A DNA stretch of 64,000 nt from Polaromonas sp047303325 (lineage in GTDB: Bacteria; Pseudomonadota; Gammaproteobacteria; Burkholderiales; Burkholderiaceae_C). The DNA lies in contig NZ_JBKBEX010000001.1 in the NCBI RefSeq assembly GCF_047303325.1, positions 1 to 64,000 on the forward strand. The letters are read 5' to 3'. This document shows, one piece after another, positions 56,697-64,000 of the stretch (position 1 is its first letter; each line of letters starts with the position of its first letter). Both the position numbers and the translations under genes were made by a program. The notes under the pieces were generated by a model. The model was given only the letters and a program-made list of their open reading frames with translations. It made no database searches and was not told the DNA's origin.

Positions 56697-56771
56697 GCGG
56701 ACATAGCTCAGAGGTAGAGCAGCCGGCTTTTAACCGGCAGGCCGGGATTTCGAAATTCCCTGTCCGCACCA
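56697..56771 (+). tRNA. tRNA-Lys(TTT)
   Basis: Acceptor gcggaca/tgtccgc, anticodon stem gccgg/ccggc with loop cttttaa, T-loop ttcgaaa, discriminator A, CCA encoded. Absent from copy 1 of the duplicated segment. Confidence 0.93.
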
Positions 56772-56803
56772 TCATTCATTCATTCAACTCAGGAGGCTTT
56801 TTG

Positions 56804-57364
56804 ATGCACCATGTTCTTCAGCTCGACATCCAGGGAACGCCCCAGGCCTGGATAACGGCTGAAGAGGCGGCTCTGCACTATGCGACCGGCACCGTCGCCT
56901 GGGAACAAGGCGAAAGCCCCCTGGTGACACTGCGCGGCGGCTGGAACGTCGCGCGCGGCCGGCAATCCATGCTGGTCATCCACCCCATCATCGCGCTGCG
57001 CGGTGCGCCGCGCCGCAACCTGCACGAGGTGGTGCCGGCGGTCACCAAACCCAAGCTGCTGCGCCGCGACCGCTGCACCTGCGCCTATTGCGCCCAGGTG
57101 TTCCCCGAAAAAGACCTCGAGGCCGAGCACATCGTTCCGGCAAGCAAAGGCGGGCCTTACACGTGGACCAACCTGGTCAGCGCCTGCCGCCATTGCAATG
57201 GCAGAAAGAAGGACCGCACTCCCGAGCAAGCCGGAATGCCTCTGGTGTACCTGCCCTATGTGCCCAGCCGGTATGAGGACTTCCTGCTGCGCGGGCGCAA
57301 CGTGCGGGCCGACGTGCACGAATGGCTGTCGGCACGGCTTCCGAAAGGATCCAGGCTCAGTTGA
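56804..57364 (+). CDS. HNH endonuclease
   Basis: A 186-residue nuclease and last gene of the tRNA array. The zinc-ribbon HNH domain is at about 90-140: CTCAYC (cysteines 93 and 96), EAEHIVPASKGG (catalytic histidine near 109), and TNLVSACRHCNGRKK (cysteines 128 and 131, asparagine near 132). An aggagg site precedes the ATG; a TTG lies directly before it. Highly similar proteins are common in Burkholderiales with no settled role. A 5' stump of the same gene lies at 53513. Confidence 0.88.
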   Translation: MHHVLQLDIQGTPQAWITAEEAALHYATGTVAWEQGESPLVTLRGGWNVARGRQSMLVIHPIIALRGAPRRNLHEVVPAVTKPKLLRRDRCTCAYCAQVFPEKDLEAEHIVPASKGGPYTWTNLVSACRHCNGRKKDRTPEQAGMPLVYLPYVPSRYEDFLLRGRNVRADVHEWLSARLPKGSRLS

Positions 57365-57381
57365 GTACGGCAGCAGCCAAG

Positions 57382-57416
57382 CGGCGCATTGCGAAAGCAG
57401 TGCGCCGTTTTTTTTG
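57382..57416 (+). terminator. Rho-independent terminator of the tRNA/HNH transcript
   Basis: An 11-bp stem cggcgcattgc/gcagtgcgccg closed by a gaaa tetraloop and followed by eight T. It lies 17 bp after the HNH stop and closes the array. Confidence 0.93.
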
Positions 57417-57441
57417 TGAACGGAGGATTTTTGAAAGTCGG

Positions 57442-58251
57442 CTAACCGGCGCGCGCCTGCTTGAGCGCGAGTTCATGCGCGGCCGGAAACACCTCGGCCA
57501 GCGGCTTGACCTCAGGCAGCACATACACCACGCCGTAGCTTGCGTTGAAAGCGGGCTTGAGCACGTTTTCATAAAACTCTACCGGCATGTTGATGCAGCC
57601 GTAGGAGATCCGGTTGTCTTCCGTGGTGGGCGAGGCAAGGCGCTCGAGCCGGCGTTCCTTGGGCTCCAGCGTGCGCACGCGGTGCATCGAGACGGCCGCG
57701 TCGTAGTCGACCCAGACCACGTCCTCGCCCGTGGCGTTGCGCCCGGGCTCGGCGACGAAACGGCCCGCGGGCGTGGTGCGCTCCTGCGGCTGCACCTGGG
57801 CGATGGGCCGCCCGCCTATGCCGTCCACCGAGTCGTCGCCGCGCGCCGCGCCTATCAGCACCGGCGTGGCGCTGCGCAGTTTGCCGGAGGGCTCGAAGAC
57901 AAACACCTTGGTGTTGATCTTGTCGAGGATGACAAAAAAGAGTTTGCGGTTGTCGCCGGAGCTGACGACCCAGTTGGCGACTTCGCGCGCTTCGTTCGAA
58001 GCCTCCTCGCCGCCAAAATCCGCCGTTCGCAGCGTCATGGGCGGGGGTGCCGCGGCTTGAAGGCCGGCGGCCGCCGGCGGGGCCACGGGGTGGGGCCTGA
58101 AAAGCGGCAGGACCAGCACCGCGATGGCGGCGCCCCAGAGAACGCCCTGCTTGATGCCGTCAAGAATGTCGGAATGCCGCGTGCCCCCAGGCGCCGGGGT
58201 CGGTCCTTCAGCAGCGGGCCGCTGCTGAACATCAGACGAGGAGGCGGCCAT
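57442..58251 (-). CDS. L,D-transpeptidase family (YkuD-like) protein, paralogue 2
   Basis: A 269-residue paralogue of the protein at 49836. It has an N-terminal membrane anchor (GVLWGAAIAVLVLPLF, about residues 36-52) instead of a cleaved signal peptide. KLFFVILDKINTKVFVFEPS, PQERTTPAGRFVAEPGRNAT, the histidine motif VSMHRVRTLEP and the cysteine motif ISYGCINMPVEFYENVL (Cys near 218) align with paralogue 1. Predicted inner-membrane-anchored peptidoglycan transpeptidase. Confidence 0.82.
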   Translation of the reverse strand: MAASSSDVQQRPAAEGPTPAPGGTRHSDILDGIKQGVLWGAAIAVLVLPLFRPHPVAPPAAAGLQAAAPPPMTLRTADFGGEEASNEAREVANWVVSSGDNRKLFFVILDKINTKVFVFEPSGKLRSATPVLIGAARGDDSVDGIGGRPIAQVQPQERTTPAGRFVAEPGRNATGEDVVWVDYDAAVSMHRVRTLEPKERRLERLASPTTEDNRISYGCINMPVEFYENVLKPAFNASYGVVYVLPEVKPLAEVFPAAHELALKQARAG

Positions 58252-58287
58252 GGACAGGAATCACAAAATACTGCGTCCCACATAAAA

Positions 58288-58317
58288 CGCTCCGGGCCGC
58301 CGAGGCGATCCGGAGCG
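58288..58317 (-). terminator. Probable terminator
   Basis: Stem cgctccgg/ccggagcg with a 14-nt loop, followed by tttta on the minus strand. It lies downstream of the small exported protein gene at 58349. Confidence 0.5.
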
Positions 58318-58348
58318 ATTTCATGCGCAGATGCATGAGTGGCCTGGC

Positions 58349-58573
58349 TTAGTTGCGGTCAGCTTGTGCGGGACGCTCGGTCGGCGTGGCAGCGGTGGTG
58401 TCCGTGCTGGTCGAAGGCGAGGTGCTGGGGCTGGTGCTGCCCTGGTTCTGCATGGTCTGGTCTGCCGGCGTGGCGGGCGTGGTCGTGCTGGTGTCCTGGG
58501 CATAAGCCAGGCCAATGGCGCCAACCACGGCGGCTGCGGCAACGGCGGAAGCCAAGGTTTTCGATGCTCTCAT
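58349..58573 (-). CDS. Small exported Thr/Ser/Pro-rich protein
   Basis: A 74-residue protein with a signal peptide (MRASKTLASAVAAAAVVGAI, cleaved near LAYAQ). The low-complexity mature part is rich in threonine, serine and proline (TSTTTPATPADQTMQNQGST). No domain. Likely periplasmic. A probable terminator lies 30 bp downstream. Confidence 0.65.
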   Translation of the reverse strand: MRASKTLASAVAAAAVVGAIGLAYAQDTSTTTPATPADQTMQNQGSTSPSTSPSTSTDTTAATPTERPAQADRN

Positions 58574-58794
58574 GGTGTACTCCTAAGGTCATGCCCATCA
58601 CAGGCAATCGGGTTGGTAAATCGCCGGCCGTATTGCCGACTGAGTTCAATTTACGGTAGGGAGCAGAGCCTGTTTCGTCGGTCTGGTACAGCGCGCCGTG
58701 TAGGACAAGCGAGGTCACAAAATGCTACGCGCCTCACAGGCGCATGCAGGATGGCACATGCGGGAACAGCTGCTTACCCCTGGAGCGGTCGCCG

Positions 58795-58968
58795 CTATTC
58801 GATGGGGTTGTTGCCCTGCAGGCCGTGTTCGGCCTTGATCGCGAGCTGGAGTTTTTCAAGCTCGTCGATGAGCTGGTCTATCTTCGCAAAATCCTTGACC
58901 GGGGCCGCCTGCAAGGCCTGCAGCTGCGCGCGCAGGCGCGCATAGTCGGCTTCCAGGTCGCGCTTCAT
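58795..58968 (-). CDS. Small coiled-coil protein
   Basis: A 57-residue highly helical protein (MKRDLEADYARLRAQLQALQ, then APVKDFAKIDQLIDELEKLQ). Heptad spacing suggests a two-helix coiled coil. Its start overlaps the stop of the upstream gene by 4 bp (atga), which supports both the start and co-translation with that gene. Function unknown. Confidence 0.6.
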   Translation of the reverse strand: MKRDLEADYARLRAQLQALQAAPVKDFAKIDQLIDELEKLQLAIKAEHGLQGNNPIE

Positions 58969-59324
58969 GCCGGCACCGGGCCGGGCTTGAAGCCATTGAC
59001 TGAGGCGCGCTTGTCGGGGCCGCTCGCGGCGGACTTGGGAGAAGGCGCGCTCAGGAGTTCGCCCTGCGCGTCTTCCTCGCTGCGCGGCCCCCACTGAAGG
59101 TCCGGGCCGACCAGGCGCTGCAGCTCGCCGTAGCCGGTGGCCAGGGCCGTGTCGTAGGCCGCGAAGGTGATGTCGGAGCAGGAGATCGATTCAAACACCC
59201 GCGGATCTTCGCGGCTTTCAAGAATGCGCCAGCAGAATTCGCCGGGAGACGGCTCCTCGACGGTGAGGGCCAAAGAACGCAGGGGGACTTTGAGTTGTGC
59301 GTTGACCAGTGTGGAGTGGCTCAT
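58965..59324 (-). CDS. Hypothetical protein
   Basis: A 119-residue soluble protein. The first ~75 residues (KVPLRSLALTVEEPSPGEFC, YDTALATGYGELQRLVGPDL) look folded; the C-terminal third is Pro/Ser/Gly-rich and probably disordered. It is translationally coupled to the small coiled-coil gene. No family recognised. Confidence 0.6.
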   Translation of the reverse strand: MSHSTLVNAQLKVPLRSLALTVEEPSPGEFCWRILESREDPRVFESISCSDITFAAYDTALATGYGELQRLVGPDLQWGPRSEEDAQGELLSAPSPKSAASGPDKRASVNGFKPGPVPA

Positions 59325-59723
59325 GAAACAGGAATCCTCAAAAATATCCGGACAGGCCGGACGTGGCCTTGCATACGCAGCTTGGAGCGCCGCAAAAAAA
59401 TATCAAGAGGTGCAAACGTAACTTTCAGCGCATGGGCCGAAGGCTGCTGAAACGGCCGGCGCGGCACGCATGAATCAAGCACAAGGGCAAGGGCACGCCG
59501 GCCCGTGTCCGGTGTCGTCTCTGCAGCTGCGTGGGCTTTCATATCAGGTGTTCGCAATGACGCCAGTTTAAGCATGGAAATATGACAAGCTGCGGTGATT
59601 AGTACCCGAAAAACGTAGGAAAAAGCCGACAGGCGCCCAGCGGCCTGAGCGTCAACTGAAATGGTTATATTGCATGGCATGGCCGGGCCCGCATCGTGCG
59701 TTTCGGCATACATAAAAGACTCC
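59325..59723. other. Spacer without recognised genes
   Basis: About 400 bp between divergent genes. It presumably contains promoters for the 58965 gene and the DUF502 gene. I see no RNA gene or repeat. Confidence 0.45.
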
Positions 59724-60341
59724 ATGAAAAGCCTTTACAAATACTTCTTTCGCGGCCTCATCACCATCCTGCCGGTGGCCCTGACGGTCTACCTGCTCTA
59801 CATCTTTCTGGCCTGGATGGAGGCCGCGGCGCTGTGGATTCTGCGGCCGCTGATCGGCAGCTTTTACATCCCGGGCCTGGGCCTGGTATTCGGCGTGCTC
59901 AGCATTCTGGTGATCGGCTACCTGGTGTCCAAGCGGAGCGTGCGCAAGCTGCTGTCTTTCGCGGAAATGCCCTTCACCAACCTGCCGGTGGTCAAAAGCA
60001 TATATTCCTCGCTCAAAAGCTTCGCCGACTACTTCTCGCCTTCGGGCAAGCAGGGCGAACAAAGTGTGGTGATACTGCGCATGCCCGGCCATGCGATGGA
60101 AATCGTGGGTCTGATCACGCGCCGCAGCTTTGCCGATCTGGGGCCCGGCTTCCTGCCCGGCGATCGCGTGGCGGTCTACCTGCCCATGGGTTACATGATA
60201 GGCGGCTACACGGTATTCGTACCGTCCGACTGGGTGCAGCCCATAGACATGTCGGTGGAGGAAGCCATGCGCTCCTCGCTGATCGCCTGGATGGCGCGCC
60301 CGCCGGCCACGGGCGGCGGCAGCGGCACGCCGGCCGGCTGA
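59724..60341 (+). CDS. DUF502-family inner-membrane protein
   Basis: A 205-residue protein with two membrane segments near the N-terminus (YFFRGLITILPVALTVYLLY and GLGLVFGVLSILVIGYLVSK). The DUF502 signature follows: NLPVVKSIYSSLKSFADYFS, ITRRSFADLGPG and VAVYLPMGYMIGGYTVFVPS. The ATG at 59724 begins the conserved protein. Related plant proteins (LCV/COV) affect trafficking; the bacterial role is unknown. Confidence 0.88.
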   Translation: MKSLYKYFFRGLITILPVALTVYLLYIFLAWMEAAALWILRPLIGSFYIPGLGLVFGVLSILVIGYLVSKRSVRKLLSFAEMPFTNLPVVKSIYSSLKSFADYFSPSGKQGEQSVVILRMPGHAMEIVGLITRRSFADLGPGFLPGDRVAVYLPMGYMIGGYTVFVPSDWVQPIDMSVEEAMRSSLIAWMARPPATGGGSGTPAG

Positions 60342-60479
60342 GTTTTTGGGCCGCACAGAGGCTGGGTAAAGGGCCGCGTAAAGGTTTGTGATCTGTGGTT
60401 TCCCACATGGACAAATCGTGTGGCGAGGCTATATTTGATCACCCGATCACCACTGCGCGCAGCCTGACGCGTCCCGGCC

Positions 60480-61835
60480 ATGACAACAACGACAACAGAG
60501 ACAACCAAGCGCAAGCCGCCCCTTTACAAATCACTCTATTTCCAGGTGATCTGCGCGGTCATCGCCGGCGTGCTGCTGGGGCATTTCTACCCCGATGCCG
60601 GCAAGCTCATGAAGCCGCTGGGCGACGGCTTCATCAAACTCATCAAGATGATGATCGCGCCCATCATCTTCTGCACCGTCGTGATCGGCATCGCCGGCAT
60701 GGAGGACATGAAGAAGGTCGGCAAGACCGGCGGCCTGGCGCTGCTTTACTTTGAGATCGTCAGCACCTTCGCGCTGATCATTGGGCTGGTACTGGTCAAT
60801 GTGTTCAAACCTGGCCAGGGCATGAATGTCGACGTGTCCACGCTGGACACCAAGCAAATCGCGGCCTACACCGGTCCCGGGAAGATGGTCGGCACCACCG
60901 ACTTCATCATGAATATCATCCCGACTACCGTGGTCGATGCTTTCGCCAAGGGCGAAATCCTGCAGGTGCTGCTGATCGCCGTGATGTTCGGCTTCGCGCT
61001 GCACCGTTTCGGCGGGCGCGGCACGCTGGTGTTCGACTTCGTCGAAAAAACCTCGCACGTGCTGTTCACCATCGTCGGTTTCATCATGCGGGTGGCACCT
61101 ATAGGCGCTTTCGGTGCCATGGCCTTCACCATAGGCAATTACGGCGTAGGCAGCCTGCTGTCGCTGGGCAAGCTGATGGCCGCCTTCTACGCGACCTGCC
61201 TGATCTTCATTTTTGTGGTGCTGGGTGCCATCGCGCGCGTCCACGGCTTCAGCATCTGGAAGTTCATCAAATACATCAAGGAAGAGCTGCTGATCGTGCT
61301 GGGCACCTCTTCGTCCGAATCGGTTCTGCCGCGCATGATGGAAAAGATGGAGAACCTGGGCGCGAAAAAGACTACTGTGGGCCTGGTGATCCCGACCGGT
61401 TACTCCTTCAACCTGGACGGCACGTCCATTTACCTCACGATGGCGGCGGTGTTCATCGCGCAGGCCACCAACACGCCGATGACGCTCACGCAGGAGCTCA
61501 CGCTGCTGGCGGTGCTGCTGCTGACCTCCAAGGGCGCGGCCGGCATCACGGGCAGCGGCTTTATCGTGCTGGCCGCCACGCTGTCGGCCGTGGGCACCGT
61601 GCCCGTGGCGGGGCTGGCGCTGATTCTGGGCATAGACCGCTTCATGTCGGAGGCCCGCGCGCTGACCAACCTGATAGGCAACGGCGTGGCCACCATCGTG
61701 GTCGCCAAATGGACGGATGAGCTGGACACCGACAGGCTCAAGGCCGGGCTCAACAACGAGAGCTGGGTCGAAGCCCAGGAGCCCGAGGTGCTGATCAACA
61801 AGAAGACCGAGCACATGGCGGCCGGCCGCCACTGA
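60480..61835 (+). CDS. dctA: C4-dicarboxylate:cation symporter DctA
   Basis: A 451-residue inner-membrane transporter of the DAACS family importing succinate, fumarate and malate. KSLYFQVICAVIAGVLLGHF opens TM1. The serine-rich hairpin is GTSSSESVLPRMMEKMENLG near residue 280, the cation/substrate motif GYSFNLDGTSIYLTMAAVFI near 310, and GIDRFMSEARALTNLIGN near 385. The length matches DctA (about 430-450). No dctBD two-component genes are adjacent. A bidirectional terminator follows. Confidence 0.92.
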   Translation: MTTTTTETTKRKPPLYKSLYFQVICAVIAGVLLGHFYPDAGKLMKPLGDGFIKLIKMMIAPIIFCTVVIGIAGMEDMKKVGKTGGLALLYFEIVSTFALIIGLVLVNVFKPGQGMNVDVSTLDTKQIAAYTGPGKMVGTTDFIMNIIPTTVVDAFAKGEILQVLLIAVMFGFALHRFGGRGTLVFDFVEKTSHVLFTIVGFIMRVAPIGAFGAMAFTIGNYGVGSLLSLGKLMAAFYATCLIFIFVVLGAIARVHGFSIWKFIKYIKEELLIVLGTSSSESVLPRMMEKMENLGAKKTTVGLVIPTGYSFNLDGTSIYLTMAAVFIAQATNTPMTLTQELTLLAVLLLTSKGAAGITGSGFIVLAATLSAVGTVPVAGLALILGIDRFMSEARALTNLIGNGVATIVVAKWTDELDTDRLKAGLNNESWVEAQEPEVLINKKTEHMAAGRH

Positions 61836-61851
61836 AAACAAGCCACCAATA

Positions 61852-61899
61852 ACAAAGCCCGGCAGGCGGAGATTCCTCTCCACCTGCCGGGCTTTGTGT
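61852..61899. terminator. Bidirectional rho-independent terminator
   Basis: A perfect 15-bp stem acaaagcccggcagg/cctgccgggctttgt with a T-rich 3' flank (gtgtttt), between the convergent dctA and infA-like genes. Confidence 0.9.
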
Positions 61900-61920
61900 T
61901 TTGCGCCGGCGAACGCCGGT

Positions 61921-62178
61921 TTAGCGGGCCTGGCGCGGCGCCGGGCCCGGGCCGCGGCCGGCGATGTGGCGGAAGGTGATCCGGCCCTTGCTCAGGTCGT
62001 AGGGAGAGAGTTCCAGCGACACCTGGTCGCCGGCCAGGATGCGGATATGGTTTTTGCGCATCTTGCCCGAGGTGTAAGCCACAAGCTTGTGGCCGTTCTC
62101 GAGCGTGACGCGAAAGCGCGAATCCGGCAACACTTCGTCGACCAGCCCATGCATTTCAATCAGTTCTTCTTTGGCCAT
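61921..62178 (-). CDS. infA: Translation initiation factor IF-1 (long paralogue)
   Basis: An 85-residue S1/OB-fold protein: MAKEELIEMHGLVDEVLPDS, RFRVTLENGHKLVAYTSGKM, RKNHIRILAGDQVSLELSPY, DLSKGRITFRHIAG. IF-1 binds the 30S A site during initiation. It is longer than the standard 72-residue IF-1 by a C-terminal GRGPGPAPRQAR tail. It stands alone rather than in the ribosomal-protein cluster, so it is probably the second infA copy typical of Burkholderiales. Confidence 0.9.
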   Translation of the reverse strand: MAKEELIEMHGLVDEVLPDSRFRVTLENGHKLVAYTSGKMRKNHIRILAGDQVSLELSPYDLSKGRITFRHIAGRGPGPAPRQAR

Positions 62179-62240
62179 GATGTAACTCCTAGGGAATTGA
62201 AAAAGTTGTCCGTGATGTCTGTTGTCAGGGCTGGCAAGGC

Positions 62241-62477
62241 TTATGCGCAAGCCGGCGTTGAGCGCTCATGGATCCAGCGCAGGGCGTGTTCCGTCGCGTA
62301 TTGCACGGCCGAGGCCGCGCTGTCGAAGAGGCCGCTGAAGCGCAACACGCGGTCGTGCGTGGCGCTGCCGCGGCCAGAGCGGATGGAGACCGATGCAGCG
62401 TAGCCTTCGCCGTGCTGCTTGGCCAGTGGTGAGACAAGGTACTTGCCCACCGCGATTTTGGTGTGATCTACGTTCAT
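62241..62477 (-). CDS. Hypothetical protein
   Basis: A 78-residue protein (MNVDHTKIAVGKYLVSPLAK ... DSAASAVQYATEHALRWIHE). Compact alpha/beta pattern, no signal or membrane segment. It lies upstream of the IF-1 paralogue on the same strand with a 62-bp gap. The ATG at 62477 is preferred; the frame continues 135 bp upstream without protein-like sequence. Function unknown. Confidence 0.6.
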   Translation of the reverse strand: MNVDHTKIAVGKYLVSPLAKQHGEGYAASVSIRSGRGSATHDRVLRFSGLFDSAASAVQYATEHALRWIHERSTPACA

Positions 62478-63115
62478 AAAAAGTCCGTGCCGGGTTATGT
62501 ATCCCGGCTTGATAAATAAGGAGAATCGGCTTGCGAGCAAGCCGGCGGGTGTTCGGTGTCCACCCGCCTGGCCCTTGTCAGGGGCTGGGCTGGTTGAGCC
62601 ATGCGTGGGCACTGTCGGGAAGAGTGCTCGCCGGAAAAACGGAACAGTGTTGAGAGGGTTCAGGGCTGTATGGGCACTGAAAACACTGTGGATTCGGGCT
62701 CTGGGAAGCGCCGCTATTGAGAAGGAAACCTGTTGGGAAAAGGCTTCGATGTAAAAAGCTGATGCTTTACCGAAGCTGCTATTGTAACCGCTGACGCATA
62801 AGCTTGCGCAAAGCCTGCTACAGCGCCAGGCTAGCCCCTATTCCCTACAAGCCGGGGCCGCGGAACCGGCTTTGCCGGGCAGAACAGGCTCACCCCTGTC
62901 CAGTCTCACTTCGTGTAGCCTGCTCCCCCTCAAGGGGGCGGCGCCTAGGGCCGGCAAGCCGGACCCTCGGCCCCCGCCGATTGAATCCCCTGAACTCTTA
63001 AACCCAGCCGGGGCCGCGGAACCGGCTTTGCCGGGCCGCAGGCGCAGCGGCCCCCTCGGGGGGCAGCGCATTACACGAAGCCGAAGGCGCAGTGAAAAGC
63101 GTGGGGGCCATATCC
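62478..63115. other. Intergenic region with GC-rich repeats
   Basis: About 640 bp. An exact 31-bp direct repeat, beginning agccggggccgcggaaccgg, occurs at 62850..62880 and 63006..63036. GC-rich palindromic blocks (cccctcaagggggcgg, gccccctcggggggc) follow each copy. No gene can be supported. Confidence 0.6.
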
Positions 63116-64000
63116 TCATCCTTCAAATTGCGGGTGCAGCTGGCGTATGCGGTTCATGGCCATGCCCGCGGCGGCGGTGCGGGTTTCCACGCCCAGCTTG
63201 GCGTAAACCCGTTCCAGGTGCTTCTTCACGGTGGCCGGGCTGGAGCCCAGGATATCGCCGATGTCGCGGTTGGTCTTGCCCTTCACCACCCAGTACAGCA
63301 CCTCGGCCTCGCGGGCCGTGAGTTTGAAGCTCAGGCTCATCGCCTCGACCACCGCATCGTCGGAAATCTCGCGCATCACGATCAGCCAGTCGCCCCGGCC
63401 GGCGGCATCGCCGCTTTCGCCGCCGTCGCCGGTCTGTTGATGCAGCCGGAAGGTCAACCGGCGCGAACCCATTTCCACTGCCAGGCGCGGCGGCTCGACC
63501 TGGCGTTCGGCGTCCCCCAGGTGGCTGCGCAGCCAGGCCAGCACCGGCTCGGGCGTTTGCGGCGCCGACGTGCCGTAGTAGCGCATCAGGAGCTCGCGCG
63601 CCAGCGGCGTCTGCCAGATCAGCCGGCCATCGGCCGCACCGCCCATGCGCACCGTGATGCTGGCATAACCGAAAGCGTCCAGCGCGTTGCGCGCCTGGCC
63701 GGCCTGGCGCGCCTCCTGGCGAGCGCGACGGGCGCCCTGCAGGTGCACGCCCATGCGCGCCATGACTTCCTTGGGTTTGATGGGCTTGGTCACGTAGTCG
63801 ACGCCGCCGGCCTCCAGCGCGGCTACCAGGTGCTCGGTTTCGGTGAGCCCCGTCATGAAAATGATGGGGATGTGGGCGGTCTCGGCCGCGGCCTTCAGGC
63901 GCTTGGCGACTTCAAAACCGTCCATGCCCGGCATCATCGCGTCCAGCAGCACGATGTCGGGCCTTGCCTGCAACGCGCGCTGCAGCGCGGCCTCGCCGCT
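63116..64000 (-). CDS. Response regulator with receiver and LuxR-type DNA-binding domain (5' end outside the window)
   Basis: At least 295 residues, open at the window edge. The receiver domain has phospho-Asp in VLLDAMMPGMDGFEVAKRLK, the conserved threonine in IIFMTGLTETEHL and lysine in DYVTKPIKPKEVMARM. A middle region of about 110 residues follows. The C-terminal LuxR helix-turn-helix is KLTAREAEVLYWVVKGKTNR, then DIGDILGSSPATVKKHLERV and YAKLGVETRTAAAGMAM. A DNA-binding output protein of a two-component system; its kinase is probably just outside the window. Confidence 0.9.
   Translation of the reverse strand, partial: SGEAALQRALQARPDIVLLDAMMPGMDGFEVAKRLKAAAETAHIPIIFMTGLTETEHLVAALEAGGVDYVTKPIKPKEVMARMGVHLQGARRARQEARQAGQARNALDAFGYASITVRMGGAADGRLIWQTPLARELLMRYYGTSAPQTPEPVLAWLRSHLGDAERQVEPPRLAVEMGSRRLTFRLHQQTGDGGESGDAAGRGDWLIVMREISDDAVVEAMSLSFKLTAREAEVLYWVVKGKTNRDIGDILGSSPATVKKHLERVYAKLGVETRTAAAGMAMNRIRQLHPQFEG

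Noticed and set aside
1..64000. CRISPR array, rRNA operon, complete insertion sequence or integrase
   Set aside because: No regularly spaced direct repeats with unique spacers, no rRNA sequence, and no transposase or integrase motif was seen. The 7-bp tandem repeats have no spacers.

Overview
The window is a GC-rich betaproteobacterial chromosome segment. It most likely comes from Burkholderiales, family Comamonadaceae, and looks Polaromonas-, Rhodoferax- or Variovorax-like. The genus is inferred from gene content: urea ABC transporter, Bug-type periplasmic receptors, a long IF-1 paralogue, DUF502 and DUF899 proteins, and several families of intergenic repeats common in that group. No rRNA or complete insertion sequence is seen. 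Most of the window is ordinary metabolic chromosome, with two accessory stretches.

Layout. 0-5.2 kb: urtABCD urea importer on the minus strand. 5.5-9.5 kb: two orphan genes, then an accessory cassette with an OLD-family ATPase/TOPRIM nuclease overlapping a compact UvrD-like helicase (Gabija-type, class 2 OLD). A 22-bp imperfect inverted repeat brackets the cassette. 9.5-20.6 kb: small enzymes and regulators (two LysR regulators, VOC, alpha/beta hydrolase, histidine kinase, GST, and an NmrA/SDR/SRPBCC operon), with a dispersed palindromic repeat and a GST remnant. 20.6-24 kb: D(-)-tartrate dehydratase, a Bug receptor and a divergent LysR. 24-29.6 kb: GNAT, an ankyrin protein, DUF4288, a hydrolase and a membrane histidine kinase. 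29.6-31.7 kb: three long repeats around a UPF0104 membrane protein. 31.7-40.5 kb: GST, SlyX, GFA, hemerythrin, MFS, DUF899, VOC, AHSA1/ArsR, EF-hand and a peptide-binding protein. 40.5-49.6 kb: a 1723-residue double-kinase hybrid sensor, a DedA-rhodanese fusion and a PD-(D/E)XK-XPD-type helicase fusion. 49.8-58.3 kb: two L,D-transpeptidase paralogues flanking a tRNA array. 58.3-64 kb: small proteins, DUF502, dctA, infA paralogue, and the 3' part of a LuxR-type response regulator.

The most unusual region is 50.9-57.4 kb. A phage-repressor-like gene is divergent from a sigma70-like promoter, a terminator-ended leader and an rrn-like boxA sequence. These are followed by 16 recognisable, mostly CCA-encoding tRNA genes and one deleted copy. 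The array has one tRNA for every codon box whose middle base is a purine (Tyr, His, Gln, Asn, Lys, Asp, Glu, Cys, Trp, Arg-CGN, Ser-AGY, Arg-AGR, Gly). Outside that set I find only Pro. A 61-residue protein, an SPFH (band-7) membrane protein and an HNH endonuclease are embedded in it. The SPFH gene sits between two copies of the Asn-His-HNH segment. My inference is a conditionally expressed tRNA reserve or RNA-stress island; this is untested.
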